From the NCBI RefSeq assembly GCF_030811555.1, contig NZ_JAUSQZ010000001.1:7809241-7873240 (forward strand): a stretch of 64,000 nucleotides of DNA, given 5' to 3'. Under the pieces are notes generated by a model. The model ran no database searches, was not told where the DNA came from, and saw nothing but the letters and a program-made list of their open reading frames with translations. How positions within the stretch are numbered: position 1 is the stretch's first letter; the number at the start of each line of letters is the position of its first letter. The position numbers were made by a program, and so were the translations under genes. Shown here one piece after another: positions 46,375 through 55,203 of this stretch. The DNA is from Kineosporia succinea (lineage in GTDB: Bacteria; Actinomycetota; Actinomycetes; Actinomycetales; Kineosporiaceae).

Positions 46375-47421
46375 TCAGGCTTGCGACAGAACGCTCAGGC
46401 CGTGCTCGGCGAGCGGGACGGCCAGGTCGCCGACCGTCTCGAAGCCCTCGCCGACCGTGCCGCCGGCCCGGTGCCGGAAGTGCACTCCCTCGAGGATCAC
46501 GGCGAGCTTGTAGGCGGCGAAGGCGCGGTACCACGACAGGTGCTCGACGCGGGTGCCGAGGATCTCGCCGTAGGTGTCGAGCAGTTCGGCGAACGAGGGA
46601 TACCCCGCCTCCGGGTCGACGGCGCTGAACGCGGCGTGCGGGCTGATCAGGTTGATCTCCCAGTACAGCCCGAGCAGGCCGATGTCGACGGCGGTGTCGC
46701 CCAGCGACGACAGCTCCCAGTCGAGGATCGCACGGATCGGCGAGGCGTCGCCGTCGACCTGCACGAGGGTGTTGTCGAGGCGGAAGTCGCCGTGCACCAG
46801 ACCGGTTCGCACGGTGCCGGGCACCCGCTCGCGCAGTCGCCGCTGCAGCCGGTCGAGGGCGGGCAGGTCGCGGGAACGGGAGCCGTCGTACTGCAGGCCC
46901 CAGCGGTGCAGCTGACGCTCCAGGTAACCGCCGGGACGGCCGAAGTCGCTCAGCCCGACCGCGGCCGGGTCGAGCCGGTGCAGTTCGGCGAGCAGGCGGA
47001 CCAGCTCGAGACTGACGCGGCGCAGCTGCTCCGGGGTGTGGCCGGCGTTGTGGTGACGCCGGGCCAGGACGTGACCGGGTTCGCGGCTCATCAGGAAGAA
47101 CGGGGCGTCGACACCGGTGGACGCGTCGGGGACGGCCTGCAGCGCCAGCGCCTCGGGCACGGGCACGGCGGTGCCGCGCAGGGCGCTGATCACCCGGTGC
47201 TCGCGGGACATGTCGTGGGCGGTGGCCTGCACGTGCCCGAGCGGCGGGCGGCGCAGCACCAGAGGTCTCGCGGCGCCGGTGATGCCGTAGGTGACGTTGG
47301 AGCGCCCGCCGGTCATCAGGGTGGCGGCGAGCGGCCCGGCGCCACCGAGGGCGGGGTGGGCCTGTCTCAGCCAGGACTCGAAGAGGGGCACGTCGAGACC
47401 GGGCGTCGGGCCTTCGATCAT
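46375..47421 (-). CDS. APH-fold phosphotransferase of the ACAD10/11 type
   Basis: A 348-residue kinase-fold protein with GLVHGDFRLDNTLVQ (catalytic Asp in HGDxxxxN) and AILDWELSSLGDTAVDIG (Mg-binding Asp). This subfamily is the N-terminal kinase half of mammalian ACAD10/ACAD11, which phosphorylate 4-hydroxyacyl-CoAs so that the partner dehydrogenase-like half can process them. A bacterial role in 4-hydroxy acid (for example lactone-derived) catabolism is therefore plausible. It is the first gene of the operon, with operator copy 2 about 50 bases upstream. Confidence 0.88.
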   Translation of the reverse strand: MIEGPTPGLDVPLFESWLRQAHPALGGAGPLAATLMTGGRSNVTYGITGAARPLVLRRPPLGHVQATAHDMSREHRVISALRGTAVPVPEALALQAVPDASTGVDAPFFLMSREPGHVLARRHHNAGHTPEQLRRVSLELVRLLAELHRLDPAAVGLSDFGRPGGYLERQLHRWGLQYDGSRSRDLPALDRLQRRLRERVPGTVRTGLVHGDFRLDNTLVQVDGDASPIRAILDWELSSLGDTAVDIGLLGLYWEINLISPHAAFSAVDPEAGYPSFAELLDTYGEILGTRVEHLSWYRAFAAYKLAVILEGVHFRHRAGGTVGEGFETVGDLAVPLAEHGLSVLSQA

Positions 47422-47469
47422 CCTTGATCCTCCCGCGTGGAACTGGGGACGCGTCGTCGCCCGGCTAGC

Positions 47470-47487
47470 ATACCGCGCGGTCGGTTT
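47470..47487. promoter_or_regulatory. TetR operator copy 2, upstream of the kinase/dehydrogenase/ligase operon
   Basis: ATACCGCGCGGTCGGTTT, identical to copy 1 (38705-38722) except at two central bases. It lies about 50 bases upstream of the minus-strand operon start at 47421. Confidence 0.65.
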
Positions 47488-47504
47488 GCGGAGGAGTCCT
47501 GTTC

Positions 47505-47897
47505 TCAGACGAGCCGCTCGACGGCCTCCCGCAGGGCCGAGGGGATCGGCACCGGGCGGCGGGTGCCCGGGTCGACGAAGACGTGCACGAAGCGACCGGT
47601 CGCGACCGGGTCCCCGTCTCCCCCGCGATGGAGTTCCAGGTTCCAGGTGACGCTGCTGGTGCCCACCCGGCCCGTGCGCAGCACGACCCGCATCACGTCG
47701 GGGAACGAGATCGGCGCGTGGTACTCACATCCCGACGACACGCACAGGGCGATGGTTCCGCTCTCCCGCAGCCCGGCCCCGATCAGCCAGGTGTTGATCG
47801 TGGTGTCCATCGCCTCGTAGTAGACGACGTTGTTCACGTGGGCGTACTGGTCGTTGTCGTTCCAGCGGGTCGGGAAGAGCTGTTCGTGGGCGCTCAT
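47505..47897 (-). CDS. Acyl-CoA thioesterase, 4HBT hotdog family
   Basis: A 130-residue single hotdog-fold protein beginning HEQLFPTRWNDNDQYAHVNNVVYYEAMDTTIN, in which the Asp of the RWNDND segment and the following HVNN are the YbgC/4-hydroxybenzoyl-CoA thioesterase catalytic pattern. It should hydrolyse a short or aromatic acyl-CoA. It starts in the stop of the upstream TetR gene (ATGA), so the pair is one unit. Confidence 0.87.
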   Translation of the reverse strand: MSAHEQLFPTRWNDNDQYAHVNNVVYYEAMDTTINTWLIGAGLRESGTIALCVSSGCEYHAPISFPDVMRVVLRTGRVGTSSVTWNLELHRGGDGDPVATGRFVHVFVDPGTRRPVPIPSALREAVERLV

Positions 47898-48556
47898 GCC
47901 GGCCTCATCACGAACGCGAAGGCCGCCCGCACCCGCTCGGTGCTGGGCTCGTCACCGGTGATCAGGTCGGCGTAGGTGTGCGACTCCGAGATCCGCACCA
48001 GCAGATACGCCAGGTCGTGCGGGGTGATGGCCGCACCGAACGGCTGCTCACCGAGCTCGGAGCGCACCAGGTGCTCGACCACCGCGACGTAGCGGCGCTG
48101 GATCTCGCTCTCGTCGGTGGTCAGCAACCGCAGGGCCCGGGCCGGTTCACGGCGCAGGAACGTGCGGAAATAGGTGGCCGAGATCAGGTTCTGGGCGAAC
48201 GAGGTCAGCACCGCCACCACCCGTTCGGCCCCCGGCGCGGCAGGCACACCGTCGGCCTGGGACAACGTCGGCACCGCCAGCGACCACAGCACCTCGGACA
48301 GCAGGCTGTCCCGGTTGCCCACCCAGCGGAACAGCGACGTCCGGTCGACCCCGAGACCGGACGCGAGACGTCCCATGTCGATACGGTCACCGGCGATGAA
48401 CGTCTCCCGGGCCGCCCGGAACGCCGCCCGGGTGTGCGGGTGCTCGCCGCTCTCGAGCCGCCGCGAGAGCCAGGAGGGTGCGCTCGCGGTGCCGATCAGG
48501 GCCAGGGAGGTGCCGTGGAAGCCCGGGAGTTCGGCCAGGTCGTCGCTCAGCGGCAT
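47894..48556 (-). CDS. TetR-family regulator, second of the beta-oxidation region
   Basis: A 220-residue regulator whose HTH lies further in than usual (about residues 40-85): FIAGDRIDMGRLASGLGVDRTSLFRWVGNRDSLLSEVLW, with LFRW instead of the common LYYHF. It carries a QsdR-like C-terminal domain. It is divergent from the acyl-CoA dehydrogenase gene at 48646, with a 26-bp dyad between them, and coupled to the thioesterase gene. Confidence 0.86.
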   Translation of the reverse strand: MPLSDDLAELPGFHGTSLALIGTASAPSWLSRRLESGEHPHTRAAFRAARETFIAGDRIDMGRLASGLGVDRTSLFRWVGNRDSLLSEVLWSLAVPTLSQADGVPAAPGAERVVAVLTSFAQNLISATYFRTFLRREPARALRLLTTDESEIQRRYVAVVEHLVRSELGEQPFGAAITPHDLAYLLVRISESHTYADLITGDEPSTERVRAAFAFVMRPA

Positions 48557-48587
48557 GGACCGACTCTAGACCGCGCACACCTGCGTG

Positions 48588-48613
48588 GTGCAACATTCTG
48601 CGAAGTGATGCAC
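48588..48613. promoter_or_regulatory. 26-bp dyad between TetR and acyl-CoA dehydrogenase genes
   Basis: GTGCAACATT (48588-48597) and AGTGATGCAC (48604-48613) are inverted repeats matching at 8 of 10 positions with a 6-base centre. It lies in the divergent promoter region and is a likely autoregulatory operator for the TetR at 47.9-48.6 kb. Confidence 0.5.
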
Positions 48614-48645
48614 GCCCGGCTCGGACGACGACGATCGAGGGGATC

Positions 48646-49827
48646 ATGGCGGTACCTTCCACGCTCCACGCCGACTTCTACGGCTTCCAGGCCGACCTGA
48701 GCCCGCTCGAGCAGGAGAAGGCCCTGCAGATCCGGGATTTCCTGGAGCACGAGGTGCGGCCGATCGCGAACGACTACTGGGCCCGTGCCGAGTTCCCGCA
48801 CCAGATCGTCAAGCCGCTGGCCGAACTCGGCCTGTTCGGGATGCAGATCCCCGAGACCGCCCGGTTCGAGAACAGTTCCGTGTTCCGTGGCTGGGTGGCG
48901 ATGGAGATCGGACGCGTCGACGCGTCCACCGCCACGTTCGTCGGCGTGCAGAGCGGCCTGTCGATGAACGCGATCGCCCGGGGCGGCTCGCCCGAACAGC
49001 GCCGCACCTGGCTGCCGCCGATGAGCCGGGGCGAGCTGATCGGGGCGTTCGCGCTGACCGAGCCGCTGTCCGGCTCCGACTCCGCGCGCGGTCTGCGCAC
49101 CACGGCCGAACGCCGCGGTGACACCTGGGTTCTCCACGGCGCCAAGCGCTGGATCGGCAACGCGACGATGGCGGACGTGGTGGTCGTGTGGGCGCGCGAC
49201 GTCGCCGACCGGCAGGTGAAGGGTTTCCTGGTGCGCCGGGAAACCCCGGGCTTCCACGCGTCCAAGATCGACGACAAGCAGTCGCTGCGCATCGTGCAGA
49301 ACGCCGACATCACGCTCGAGAACGTCGAGGTGCACGAGAGCGACCGGCTGCCGCTCATTCTCGGCTTCGACGACGTGGCGACCGTCCTGCGCCTGACCCG
49401 GGCCGGCGTGGCCTGGCAGTCGGTCGGCGTCGCGATCGGCGCCTACGAGACCGCGCTGCGCTACGTCGGCGAACGCGAGCAGTTCGGCAAGCCCCTGGCC
49501 TCGTACCAGCTCGTGCAGGACCGGCTGGCGCAGTGCCTGGGCAACATCACCGCCTGCCTGGCGATGTGCGTGCAGGTCTCGCGCATGGAGGACGAAGACC
49601 GTCAGAGCCACGCACACGCCGCCCTGGCCAAGGGCTACGCCACGTCGCGGGCCCGCGAGGTGGTGGCCTGGTGCCGGGAGCTGCTGGGCGGCAACGGGAT
49701 CACGCTCTCCGGTGGCGTGGTGCGATACTTCGCCGACGCCGAGGCCCTCTACTCGCTCGAGGGCACCCGCGACATGAGCAACCTCATCGTCGGGCGCGAC
49801 ATCACCGGTGTTTCCGCGTTCGTGTGA
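48646..49827 (+). CDS. Acyl-CoA dehydrogenase, glutaryl-CoA-dehydrogenase-like
   Basis: A 393-residue flavoenzyme of the GCDH-like branch: FGMQIPETARFENSSVFRGWVAMEIGRVDASTATFVGVQSGL, FALTEPLSGSDSARGLRTTAER, GAKRWIGNATMADVVVVWAR, and the C-terminal SLEGTRDMSNLIVGRDITGVSAF, where the Glu of the EGT motif is the catalytic base. It may oxidise a dicarboxyl or branched acyl-CoA. ATG 48646 follows GAGGGGATC. A thiolase gene starts 18 bases downstream in the same direction. Confidence 0.92.
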   Translation: MAVPSTLHADFYGFQADLSPLEQEKALQIRDFLEHEVRPIANDYWARAEFPHQIVKPLAELGLFGMQIPETARFENSSVFRGWVAMEIGRVDASTATFVGVQSGLSMNAIARGGSPEQRRTWLPPMSRGELIGAFALTEPLSGSDSARGLRTTAERRGDTWVLHGAKRWIGNATMADVVVVWARDVADRQVKGFLVRRETPGFHASKIDDKQSLRIVQNADITLENVEVHESDRLPLILGFDDVATVLRLTRAGVAWQSVGVAIGAYETALRYVGEREQFGKPLASYQLVQDRLAQCLGNITACLAMCVQVSRMEDEDRQSHAHAALAKGYATSRAREVVAWCRELLGGNGITLSGGVVRYFADAEALYSLEGTRDMSNLIVGRDITGVSAFV

Positions 49828-49845
49828 ACAATTCTGGGAGTTGAG

Positions 49846-51054
49846 ATGGCCGAGGCCTACATCGTCGCCACCGCCCGCTCGCCGATCGGCCGGGCCCACA
49901 AGGGCTCGCTGACCGGCATGCGCGGTGACGACCTCGCCGCCGCGATGGTCCAGGCCGCGCTGGCGCAGGTGCCGCAGCTGGACCCGGCCCGGGTCGAAGA
50001 CCTGATGCTGGGCTGCGGCATGCCCGGCGGCGAGCAGGGCATGAACATGGCCCGGGTGGTCGCGATCCTGGCCGGGCTCGGCGACGTGCCCGGCACCACC
50101 GTGAACCGTTACTGCTCCTCGAGTCTGCAGACCACCCGCATGGCGCTGCACGCGATCAGGGCCGGTGAGGGCGACGTGTTCGTCTCGGCCGGGGTCGAGG
50201 CGGTGAGCCGCATGAACCGCGGCAGCAGCGACTACATCCCGGGTGAGGACCTGACCAATCCACGCTTCGCCGAGGCCGTCTCGCGCACCGCCCGGGCCGC
50301 CGAGGGCGGCACGACGTGGCAGGACGACGGGTCTCTGCCCGACGTCTACATCGCCATGGGCCAGACCGCGGAGAACGTCGCCCAGCTCACCGGCACCACG
50401 CGCGAGGAGCAGGACGCGTTCGCGGCCCTGAGCCAGGGCCGGGCCGAGGCGTCGAAAGACTTCTGGGCACGGGACATCACACCGGTCACGTTGCCCGACG
50501 GCACGGTGATCGCGGCCGACGACTGCCCCCGGGCCGGCACCACCGTCGAGACCCTGGCCGGGCTGCAGCCGCGTTTCCGGCCCGACGGCACGGTCACCGC
50601 CGGCAACGCCTGCCCGCTCAACGACGGGGCGGCCGCGCTGGTGATCGTCAGCGACCGGGTCGTGGACGAGCTCGGTCTCACTCCCCTGGCCCGCATCGTG
50701 TCCACCGCCGTGACCGGCCTGTCGCCCGAGATCATGGGCCTGGGACCGGTCGAGGCGAGCCGCCGGGCCCTGTCGCGGGCCGGGCTGACCATCGGCGACA
50801 TCGACCTGGTGGAGCTGAACGAGGCCTTCGCGGCGCAGGTGCTGCCCTCGGCCAAGGAGATCGGCGCCGACCTCGACAAGGTCAACGTGCACGGCGGGGC
50901 CATCGCGGTGGGCCACCCGTTCGGCATGACCGGGGCCCGCATCACCACCACGCTGATCCACGGGCTGCAGGAGCGCGACGGCACTTTCGGGCTCGAGACC
51001 ATGTGCGTCGGCGGCGGTCAGGGTATGGCGATGGTGCTCGAGCGGGTGAGCTGA
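49846..51054 (+). CDS. Acetyl-CoA C-acyltransferase (thiolase)
   Basis: A 402-residue thiolase that cleaves 3-ketoacyl-CoA with CoA at the end of a beta-oxidation round. The nucleophile is the Cys of TTVNRYCSSSLQ (about residue 89), the His is in VNVHGGAIAVGHPFGMTGAR, and the second Cys is in TMCVGGGQGMAM. The ELNEAFAAQVL stretch is the thiolase N-E-A-F motif. It is probably cotranscribed with the upstream dehydrogenase and ends at the perfect hairpin at 51068. Confidence 0.94.
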   Translation: MAEAYIVATARSPIGRAHKGSLTGMRGDDLAAAMVQAALAQVPQLDPARVEDLMLGCGMPGGEQGMNMARVVAILAGLGDVPGTTVNRYCSSSLQTTRMALHAIRAGEGDVFVSAGVEAVSRMNRGSSDYIPGEDLTNPRFAEAVSRTARAAEGGTTWQDDGSLPDVYIAMGQTAENVAQLTGTTREEQDAFAALSQGRAEASKDFWARDITPVTLPDGTVIAADDCPRAGTTVETLAGLQPRFRPDGTVTAGNACPLNDGAAALVIVSDRVVDELGLTPLARIVSTAVTGLSPEIMGLGPVEASRRALSRAGLTIGDIDLVELNEAFAAQVLPSAKEIGADLDKVNVHGGAIAVGHPFGMTGARITTTLIHGLQERDGTFGLETMCVGGGQGMAMVLERVS

Positions 51055-51067
51055 CACCGCCCCAGCG

Positions 51068-51099
51068 GTGCCTGGTCCCGGCTCGGCGGGACCAGGCAC
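51068..51099. terminator. Bidirectional hairpin terminator
   Basis: A perfect 12-bp stem (GTGCCTGGTCCC at 51068-51079, complement 51088-51099) with an 8-base loop fills the 45-base gap between the convergent thiolase and MaoC genes. Confidence 0.85.
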
Positions 51100-51558
51100 T
51101 CAGGCCGCGGGCACGATCAGTGCGATCGACCGGGCCACGATCGCGGGCCGCTCGTGCCCCTCGATCTCGACCACCACGTCCATCATCGCCTTGGTGCCAC
51201 TGCTCGACGGCTCGACCGAGACGACGGTGGTGGTGGCGCGCACCCGTGAGCCCACGGCCACCGGGGTCACGAACCGCACCCGGTCGAGGCCGTAGTTGAC
51301 GATCATCTCGACCCCGCCGACGCGCAGAAGACCGTGCGTGAGGCGGGGAATCAGCGAGAGCGTCAGGTAGCCGTGCGCGACCGTGGCCCCGAACGGGCCG
51401 GCCGCGGCCCGCTCGGCATCGAGGTGGATCCACTGGTGGTCCTCGGTGACGTCGGCGAAGAGCTCGATGCGGCGCTGCTCGATGCGCAGCCACTCCCCGG
51501 TCGCCGAGCGGCCCACCGCGTCGGGCAGTGCGGCGGGAGATTCCACGTCGATCGTCAT
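51100..51558 (-). CDS. MaoC-like enoyl-CoA hydratase/dehydratase
   Basis: A 152-residue hotdog protein with the MaoC/R-hydratase signature: FADVTEDHQWIHLDAERAAAGPFGATVAHGYLTLSLIP, where Asp and His of the DHQWIH hydratase motif are catalytic. It should hydrate enoyl-CoA to 3-hydroxyacyl-CoA. Its ATG overlaps the SDR stop upstream (ATGA), so the two steps, hydration and oxidation, are encoded together. Confidence 0.92.
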   Translation of the reverse strand: MTIDVESPAALPDAVGRSATGEWLRIEQRRIELFADVTEDHQWIHLDAERAAAGPFGATVAHGYLTLSLIPRLTHGLLRVGGVEMIVNYGLDRVRFVTPVAVGSRVRATTTVVSVEPSSSGTKAMMDVVVEIEGHERPAIVARSIALIVPAA

Positions 51559-52331
51559 GAGCGTGGCCCCCCGGCGACGTAGAGCACCTGCCCACTGACG
51601 AAAGAGGCCTCGGGAGAACAGAAGAACGCCACGGCCGCCGCCACGTCGTCGGGCCGGCCCGTGCGCCGCACCGGGATCTCGGCCGCCGCGGCCGCGACGA
51701 AATCCTCGAACGCGACACCCATCCGGGCCGCGGTGGCCTGCGTCATGGCGGTCTCGATCAGGCCGGGCGCGACCGCGTTGGCCGTGACCCCGAACGGCCC
51801 GAGCTCGATCGCCAGCGTCTTGGTCAGGCCCTGCAGACCGGCCTTGGCGGCGGCGTAGTTGACCTGCCCCCGGTTGCCCAGGGCCGAGGTGCTCGACAGG
51901 TTCACGATCCGGCCCCAGCGCGCCGCGACCTGGTAGCGCTGCACGGCCCGGCTCATCAGGAACGCGCCGCGCAGGTGCACGGTGATCACGTCGTCCCAGT
52001 CCCCGGCGGACATCTTGAAAAGCAGGTTGTCACGCAGGATCCCGGCATTGTTGACCAGCACCGTGGGCTCACCCAGCTCGGCCACGACGCGCTCGAGCGC
52101 CTGCGTCACCGTGTCCTCGCCGGAGATGTCGGCGCCCACCGCGATCGCGGTGCCCCCGGCGGCCGTGATCTCGTCGGCCGTGGCCCGGGCCTGCGACTCG
52201 TCGAGGTCGACGACCGCCACGTGGTGACCGTCGGCCGCCAGGCGCCGGGCGGTCGCCGCGCCGATGCCGCGGGCGGCGCCGGTGACGACGGCGACCCGGG
52301 TGGCCGGAGGCGTGAAAGGCTCAGGACTCAC
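51555..52331 (-). CDS. Short-chain dehydrogenase/reductase (FabG-like, 3-hydroxyacyl-CoA dehydrogenase)
   Basis: A 258-residue classical SDR: cofactor loop VAVVTGAARGIGAATAR, NAD-selecting acidic VVDLDES, NNAGIL, catalytic Ser in IVNLSSTSAL, and YAAAKAGL (Tyr-x3-Lys). The C-terminus VSGQVLYVAGG is FabG-like. In this context it probably oxidises 3-hydroxyacyl-CoA. GTG 52331 was chosen for GAGAGGAAG upstream; the frame is open 120 bases further but passes through the operator at 52365-52382. Confidence 0.9.
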   Translation of the reverse strand: MSPEPFTPPATRVAVVTGAARGIGAATARRLAADGHHVAVVDLDESQARATADEITAAGGTAIAVGADISGEDTVTQALERVVAELGEPTVLVNNAGILRDNLLFKMSAGDWDDVITVHLRGAFLMSRAVQRYQVAARWGRIVNLSSTSALGNRGQVNYAAAKAGLQGLTKTLAIELGPFGVTANAVAPGLIETAMTQATAARMGVAFEDFVAAAAAEIPVRRTGRPDDVAAAVAFFCSPEASFVSGQVLYVAGGPRS

Positions 52332-52364
52332 GATGGCTTCCTCTCGGCAGTGAGTGGAGCTACA

Positions 52365-52382
52365 GAACCGACCAGTCGGTAT
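52365..52382. promoter_or_regulatory. TetR operator copy 3, upstream of the SDR-MaoC operon
   Basis: Read on the minus strand it is ATACCGACTGGTCGGTTC, the same ATACCG-N3-GGTCGGTT pattern as copies 1 and 2. It lies 34 bases upstream of the SDR start. Confidence 0.65.
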
Positions 52383-52492
52383 GAGAAATCTAGCCGAGTT
52401 CGCCCGCCGCCGGAAGACGGCCGGAAGATACCTCCGGCCGAACACCCACATAGGGCTGGTCGTGGGTGCCGCGGCCAGCTACGGTGCCGGGA

Positions 52493-54199
52493 ATGCGCAG
52501 TGACGCGTGGTACGCGGGCGACGACCGCAATGCCTACATCCATCGGGCCTGGATGCGACGCGGCGTGCCCGACTCGGCCTTCGAGGGCAGACCGCAGATC
52601 GCCGTCGCCAACACCGCTTCCGACCTGACGCCCTGCAACTCGCACCTGGACGAGGTCGCGCGGTCGGTGAAGAACGGCATCTACGAGGCCGGCGGCATCC
52701 CGCTCGAGCTGCCCGTCGTCTCCCTCGGCGAGACCCTGGTGCGGCCCACCGCGATGCTGTGGCGCAACATGGCCGCGATGGCGACCGAGGAGATGCTGCG
52801 CGCCAACCCGATCGACGGTGTGGTGCTGCTCGGCGGGTGCGACAAGACCATCCCCTCGCTGCTCATGGCCGCGGCCTCCGTCGACATCCCGGCCGTCGTC
52901 GTTCCCGGCGGGCCCATGCTGACCGGCACCTTCCGCGGGGTGCCGCTGGGCTGCGGCACGGACGTCTGGCGCCTGTCGGAGGAGGTCAGGGCGGGAACCC
53001 TGTCGCAGGAGGACTTCCTGAGGAGTGAGTCGGCCACCATCCGCAGCCGCGGGCACTGCAACACGATGGGCACCGCGTCCACCATGGGCCTGCTCGCCGA
53101 GGCCCTCGGTACCGTGATCCCGGGCACCGCGGGCACTCCCGCGCCCGACAGCCGCCTCCTGGTGGCCGCGCACGAGACCGGCGTGCTGGCGGTGGATCTC
53201 GTGCGGTCCGAACGACGCCCGAGCACGATCCTGACGAAGGCGTCCTTCCACAACGCCATCGTGGCCCTGGCCGCGATCGGCGGCTCGACGAACGCGGTCG
53301 TGCACCTGCTGGCCGTCGCCGGGCGGCTCGGGATCGACCTGACGCTCGAGGACTTCGACCGCATCGGCTCCCGGGTGCCCCTGCTGGTCGACCTGGCGCC
53401 GGCCGGGCGGTTCCTGATGGACGACCTGTTCCGCGCGGGCGGGCTCCTGGCCGTGCTCGAGCAGGTTTCGGACCTGCTGGACCCCACGGCCCTGACGGTG
53501 ACCGGGGAACCGCTGGTGTCGTACCTGGGCTCGTCGCCGATCTGGGACCCTGAGGTGATCCGGCCCCGCCCGCGGCCGCTGCTCGAGGAGGGCGGGATCG
53601 CCGTGCTGCGCGGCAACCTCGCGCCGTCGGGGGCGGTGATCAAGCCGGCCGCGGCGTCGGCGCACCTCCTCCGGCACCGGGGGCGGGCCGTGGTGTTCGA
53701 CAGCATCGAGGACTTCCACGCCCGCGTCGACGACCCCGACCTGCCGGTCGATGCTGCCTCCGTGATGGTTCTGCGGGGGTGCGGTCCGAAGGGATACCCG
53801 GGCATGCCCGAGGTCTCGAACATGCCGCTGCCGAAGAAGCTGCTGGAGGCGGGGATCCGCGACGTGGTGCGGATCTGCGACGGGCGGATGAGCGGCACGG
53901 CCTACGGAACCGTGGTCCTCCATGTCAGCCCGGAGTCCGCCGCCGGCGGGCCCCTTTCACTGGTACGCGACGGCGACTGGATCATCCTCGATGTCCCCGG
54001 TCGCACGCTCACGCTGGACGTCCCGACCGACGAACTGGCCACCCGAACCTCCAGCCCCGAAGCGGCCGCCGCGTACGCGGCACCGACCCGGGGCTGGGAG
54101 AAGCTCTACGTTGACCATGTTCTTCAGGCTGACACCGGCGCCGACCTGGACTTCCTCGTCGGCTCCTCCGGTGACCAGGTATCGCGGGAGTCGCACTGA
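52493..54199 (+). CDS. IlvD/Edd-family sugar-acid dehydratase
   Basis: A 568-residue iron-sulfur dehydratase. Likely cluster and Mg ligands are in LTPCNSHL, VLLGGCDKTIPSLLMA and RGHCNTMGTASTM; the C-terminal CDGRMSGTAYGTVVLHVSPESAAGGPL is the family's active-site region. It groups by context with sugar-acid (arabonate, xylonate, gluconate type) dehydratases rather than biosynthetic IlvD, because an SMP-30 lactonase follows directly and hexuronate genes lie next door. ATG 52493 is used. The exact substrate is unknown. Confidence 0.88.
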   Translation: MRSDAWYAGDDRNAYIHRAWMRRGVPDSAFEGRPQIAVANTASDLTPCNSHLDEVARSVKNGIYEAGGIPLELPVVSLGETLVRPTAMLWRNMAAMATEEMLRANPIDGVVLLGGCDKTIPSLLMAAASVDIPAVVVPGGPMLTGTFRGVPLGCGTDVWRLSEEVRAGTLSQEDFLRSESATIRSRGHCNTMGTASTMGLLAEALGTVIPGTAGTPAPDSRLLVAAHETGVLAVDLVRSERRPSTILTKASFHNAIVALAAIGGSTNAVVHLLAVAGRLGIDLTLEDFDRIGSRVPLLVDLAPAGRFLMDDLFRAGGLLAVLEQVSDLLDPTALTVTGEPLVSYLGSSPIWDPEVIRPRPRPLLEEGGIAVLRGNLAPSGAVIKPAAASAHLLRHRGRAVVFDSIEDFHARVDDPDLPVDAASVMVLRGCGPKGYPGMPEVSNMPLPKKLLEAGIRDVVRICDGRMSGTAYGTVVLHVSPESAAGGPLSLVRDGDWIILDVPGRTLTLDVPTDELATRTSSPEAAAAYAAPTRGWEKLYVDHVLQADTGADLDFLVGSSGDQVSRESH

Positions 54200-55056
54200 T
54201 GTTCGAGGTTGTCGGGGGAACCCACTGCATTCTGGGTGAGGGACCGATCTGGGACGAGGCACGCAACGTCGTACGGTGGGTGGACATCGAGGGTGGCCGG
54301 GTCTGGGAGGGACTGTCCGAGCCCCACGTGGTGCTCAAACGCGAACCCACGCTGAGCGCGGTCGTTCACAGCGAGTCCGGCGATCTGCTGCTGGCGCTGC
54401 GGCGGGGGCTGGAGCACGTGGATCCGACCGGTGACAGCGTCGGGTCCCTGACGCTGATCCCTTCCGACGTGAACAGCCGCCTCAACGACGGCACGTGCGA
54501 CCCGGCAGGGCGTTTCGTGGTCGGCAGCATGGCCCTCGACAACCGCCGGGGGGCCGAGCACCTGTGGCGGCTGGAGCACGACGGCTCGGTGACCGTGCTC
54601 GACGACGACCTGTCGCTGTCGAACGGCCTGGGCTGGAGCCCCGACGGCGCCACGATGTACCAGATCGACACCATCCCCGGCATCGTGTACCGCCGCCGCT
54701 ACGACCCGGACTCCGGCACCGTCGGCTCCCGCCACGTGCTGGTCGCGATGGGCGGGGCCGACGGGCTCACCGTCGATGCCGAGGGCAACCTCTGGGTCGC
54801 CGTCTGGGGAGCCGGGCAGATCCGCGTGATCTCGCCCCAGGGCGTCCTTCTCGAGCGACTCGAGACCGGTGCGCCCCTGACCACGAGCTGCGCGTTCACC
54901 GGTCCCGAACTCGACACCCTCGTGGTGACGACGGCCGACCAGGCCCTACCCGGCGTCCCCCCTTCCGATCGCGCCGGCGCGCTGCTGACGCATCGCACCT
55001 CTCAGCGCGGTTTACCGGCGAACGCCTGGAAAGTGGCTCCGCTGGAAGCCTTGTGA
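54199..55056 (+). CDS. SMP-30/gluconolactonase-family lactonase
   Basis: A 285-residue six-bladed propeller. Metal ligands expected in the family are visible as Glu in CILGEGPIWDE, Asn/Asp in SRLNDGTCDPAGRFVVGSM, SNGLGWSPDG and ADGLTVDAEGNLWVAVWG. It should open a sugar lactone to the acid that the preceding dehydratase uses. Its ATG overlaps the dehydratase stop (TGATG), confirming a two-gene operon, closed by the hairpin at 55168. Confidence 0.9.
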   Translation: MFEVVGGTHCILGEGPIWDEARNVVRWVDIEGGRVWEGLSEPHVVLKREPTLSAVVHSESGDLLLALRRGLEHVDPTGDSVGSLTLIPSDVNSRLNDGTCDPAGRFVVGSMALDNRRGAEHLWRLEHDGSVTVLDDDLSLSNGLGWSPDGATMYQIDTIPGIVYRRRYDPDSGTVGSRHVLVAMGGADGLTVDAEGNLWVAVWGAGQIRVISPQGVLLERLETGAPLTTSCAFTGPELDTLVVTTADQALPGVPPSDRAGALLTHRTSQRGLPANAWKVAPLEAL

Positions 55057-55167
55057 AGGCTACCGCCCGAACACCTGCTGATAGGCCCCCGACAGCCGTG
55101 AGTCGTCCTCCGGCCCGACCGGGCATTCCCGGACGTTCCCGTCGTTCGCCGCCATGAGACAGCTTCG

Positions 55168-55203
55168 CCCCTGAGCGAATTCAGTGCCGTTCCCGCTCAG
55201 GGG
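55168..55203. terminator. Hairpin terminator between lactonase and uxuB genes
   Basis: CCCCTGAGCG (55168-55177) and CGCTCAGGGG (55194-55203) form a perfect 10-bp stem with a 16-base loop, followed by ATCCTTTTCC, in the 234-base gap between convergent operons. No gene was seen in that gap. Confidence 0.75.

Noticed and set aside
43509-46628. Open frame of over 1000 codons on the plus strand opposite the ligase and dehydrogenase genes
   Set aside because: It is an antisense shadow spanning two real genes with unmistakable ANL and acyl-CoA dehydrogenase motifs.
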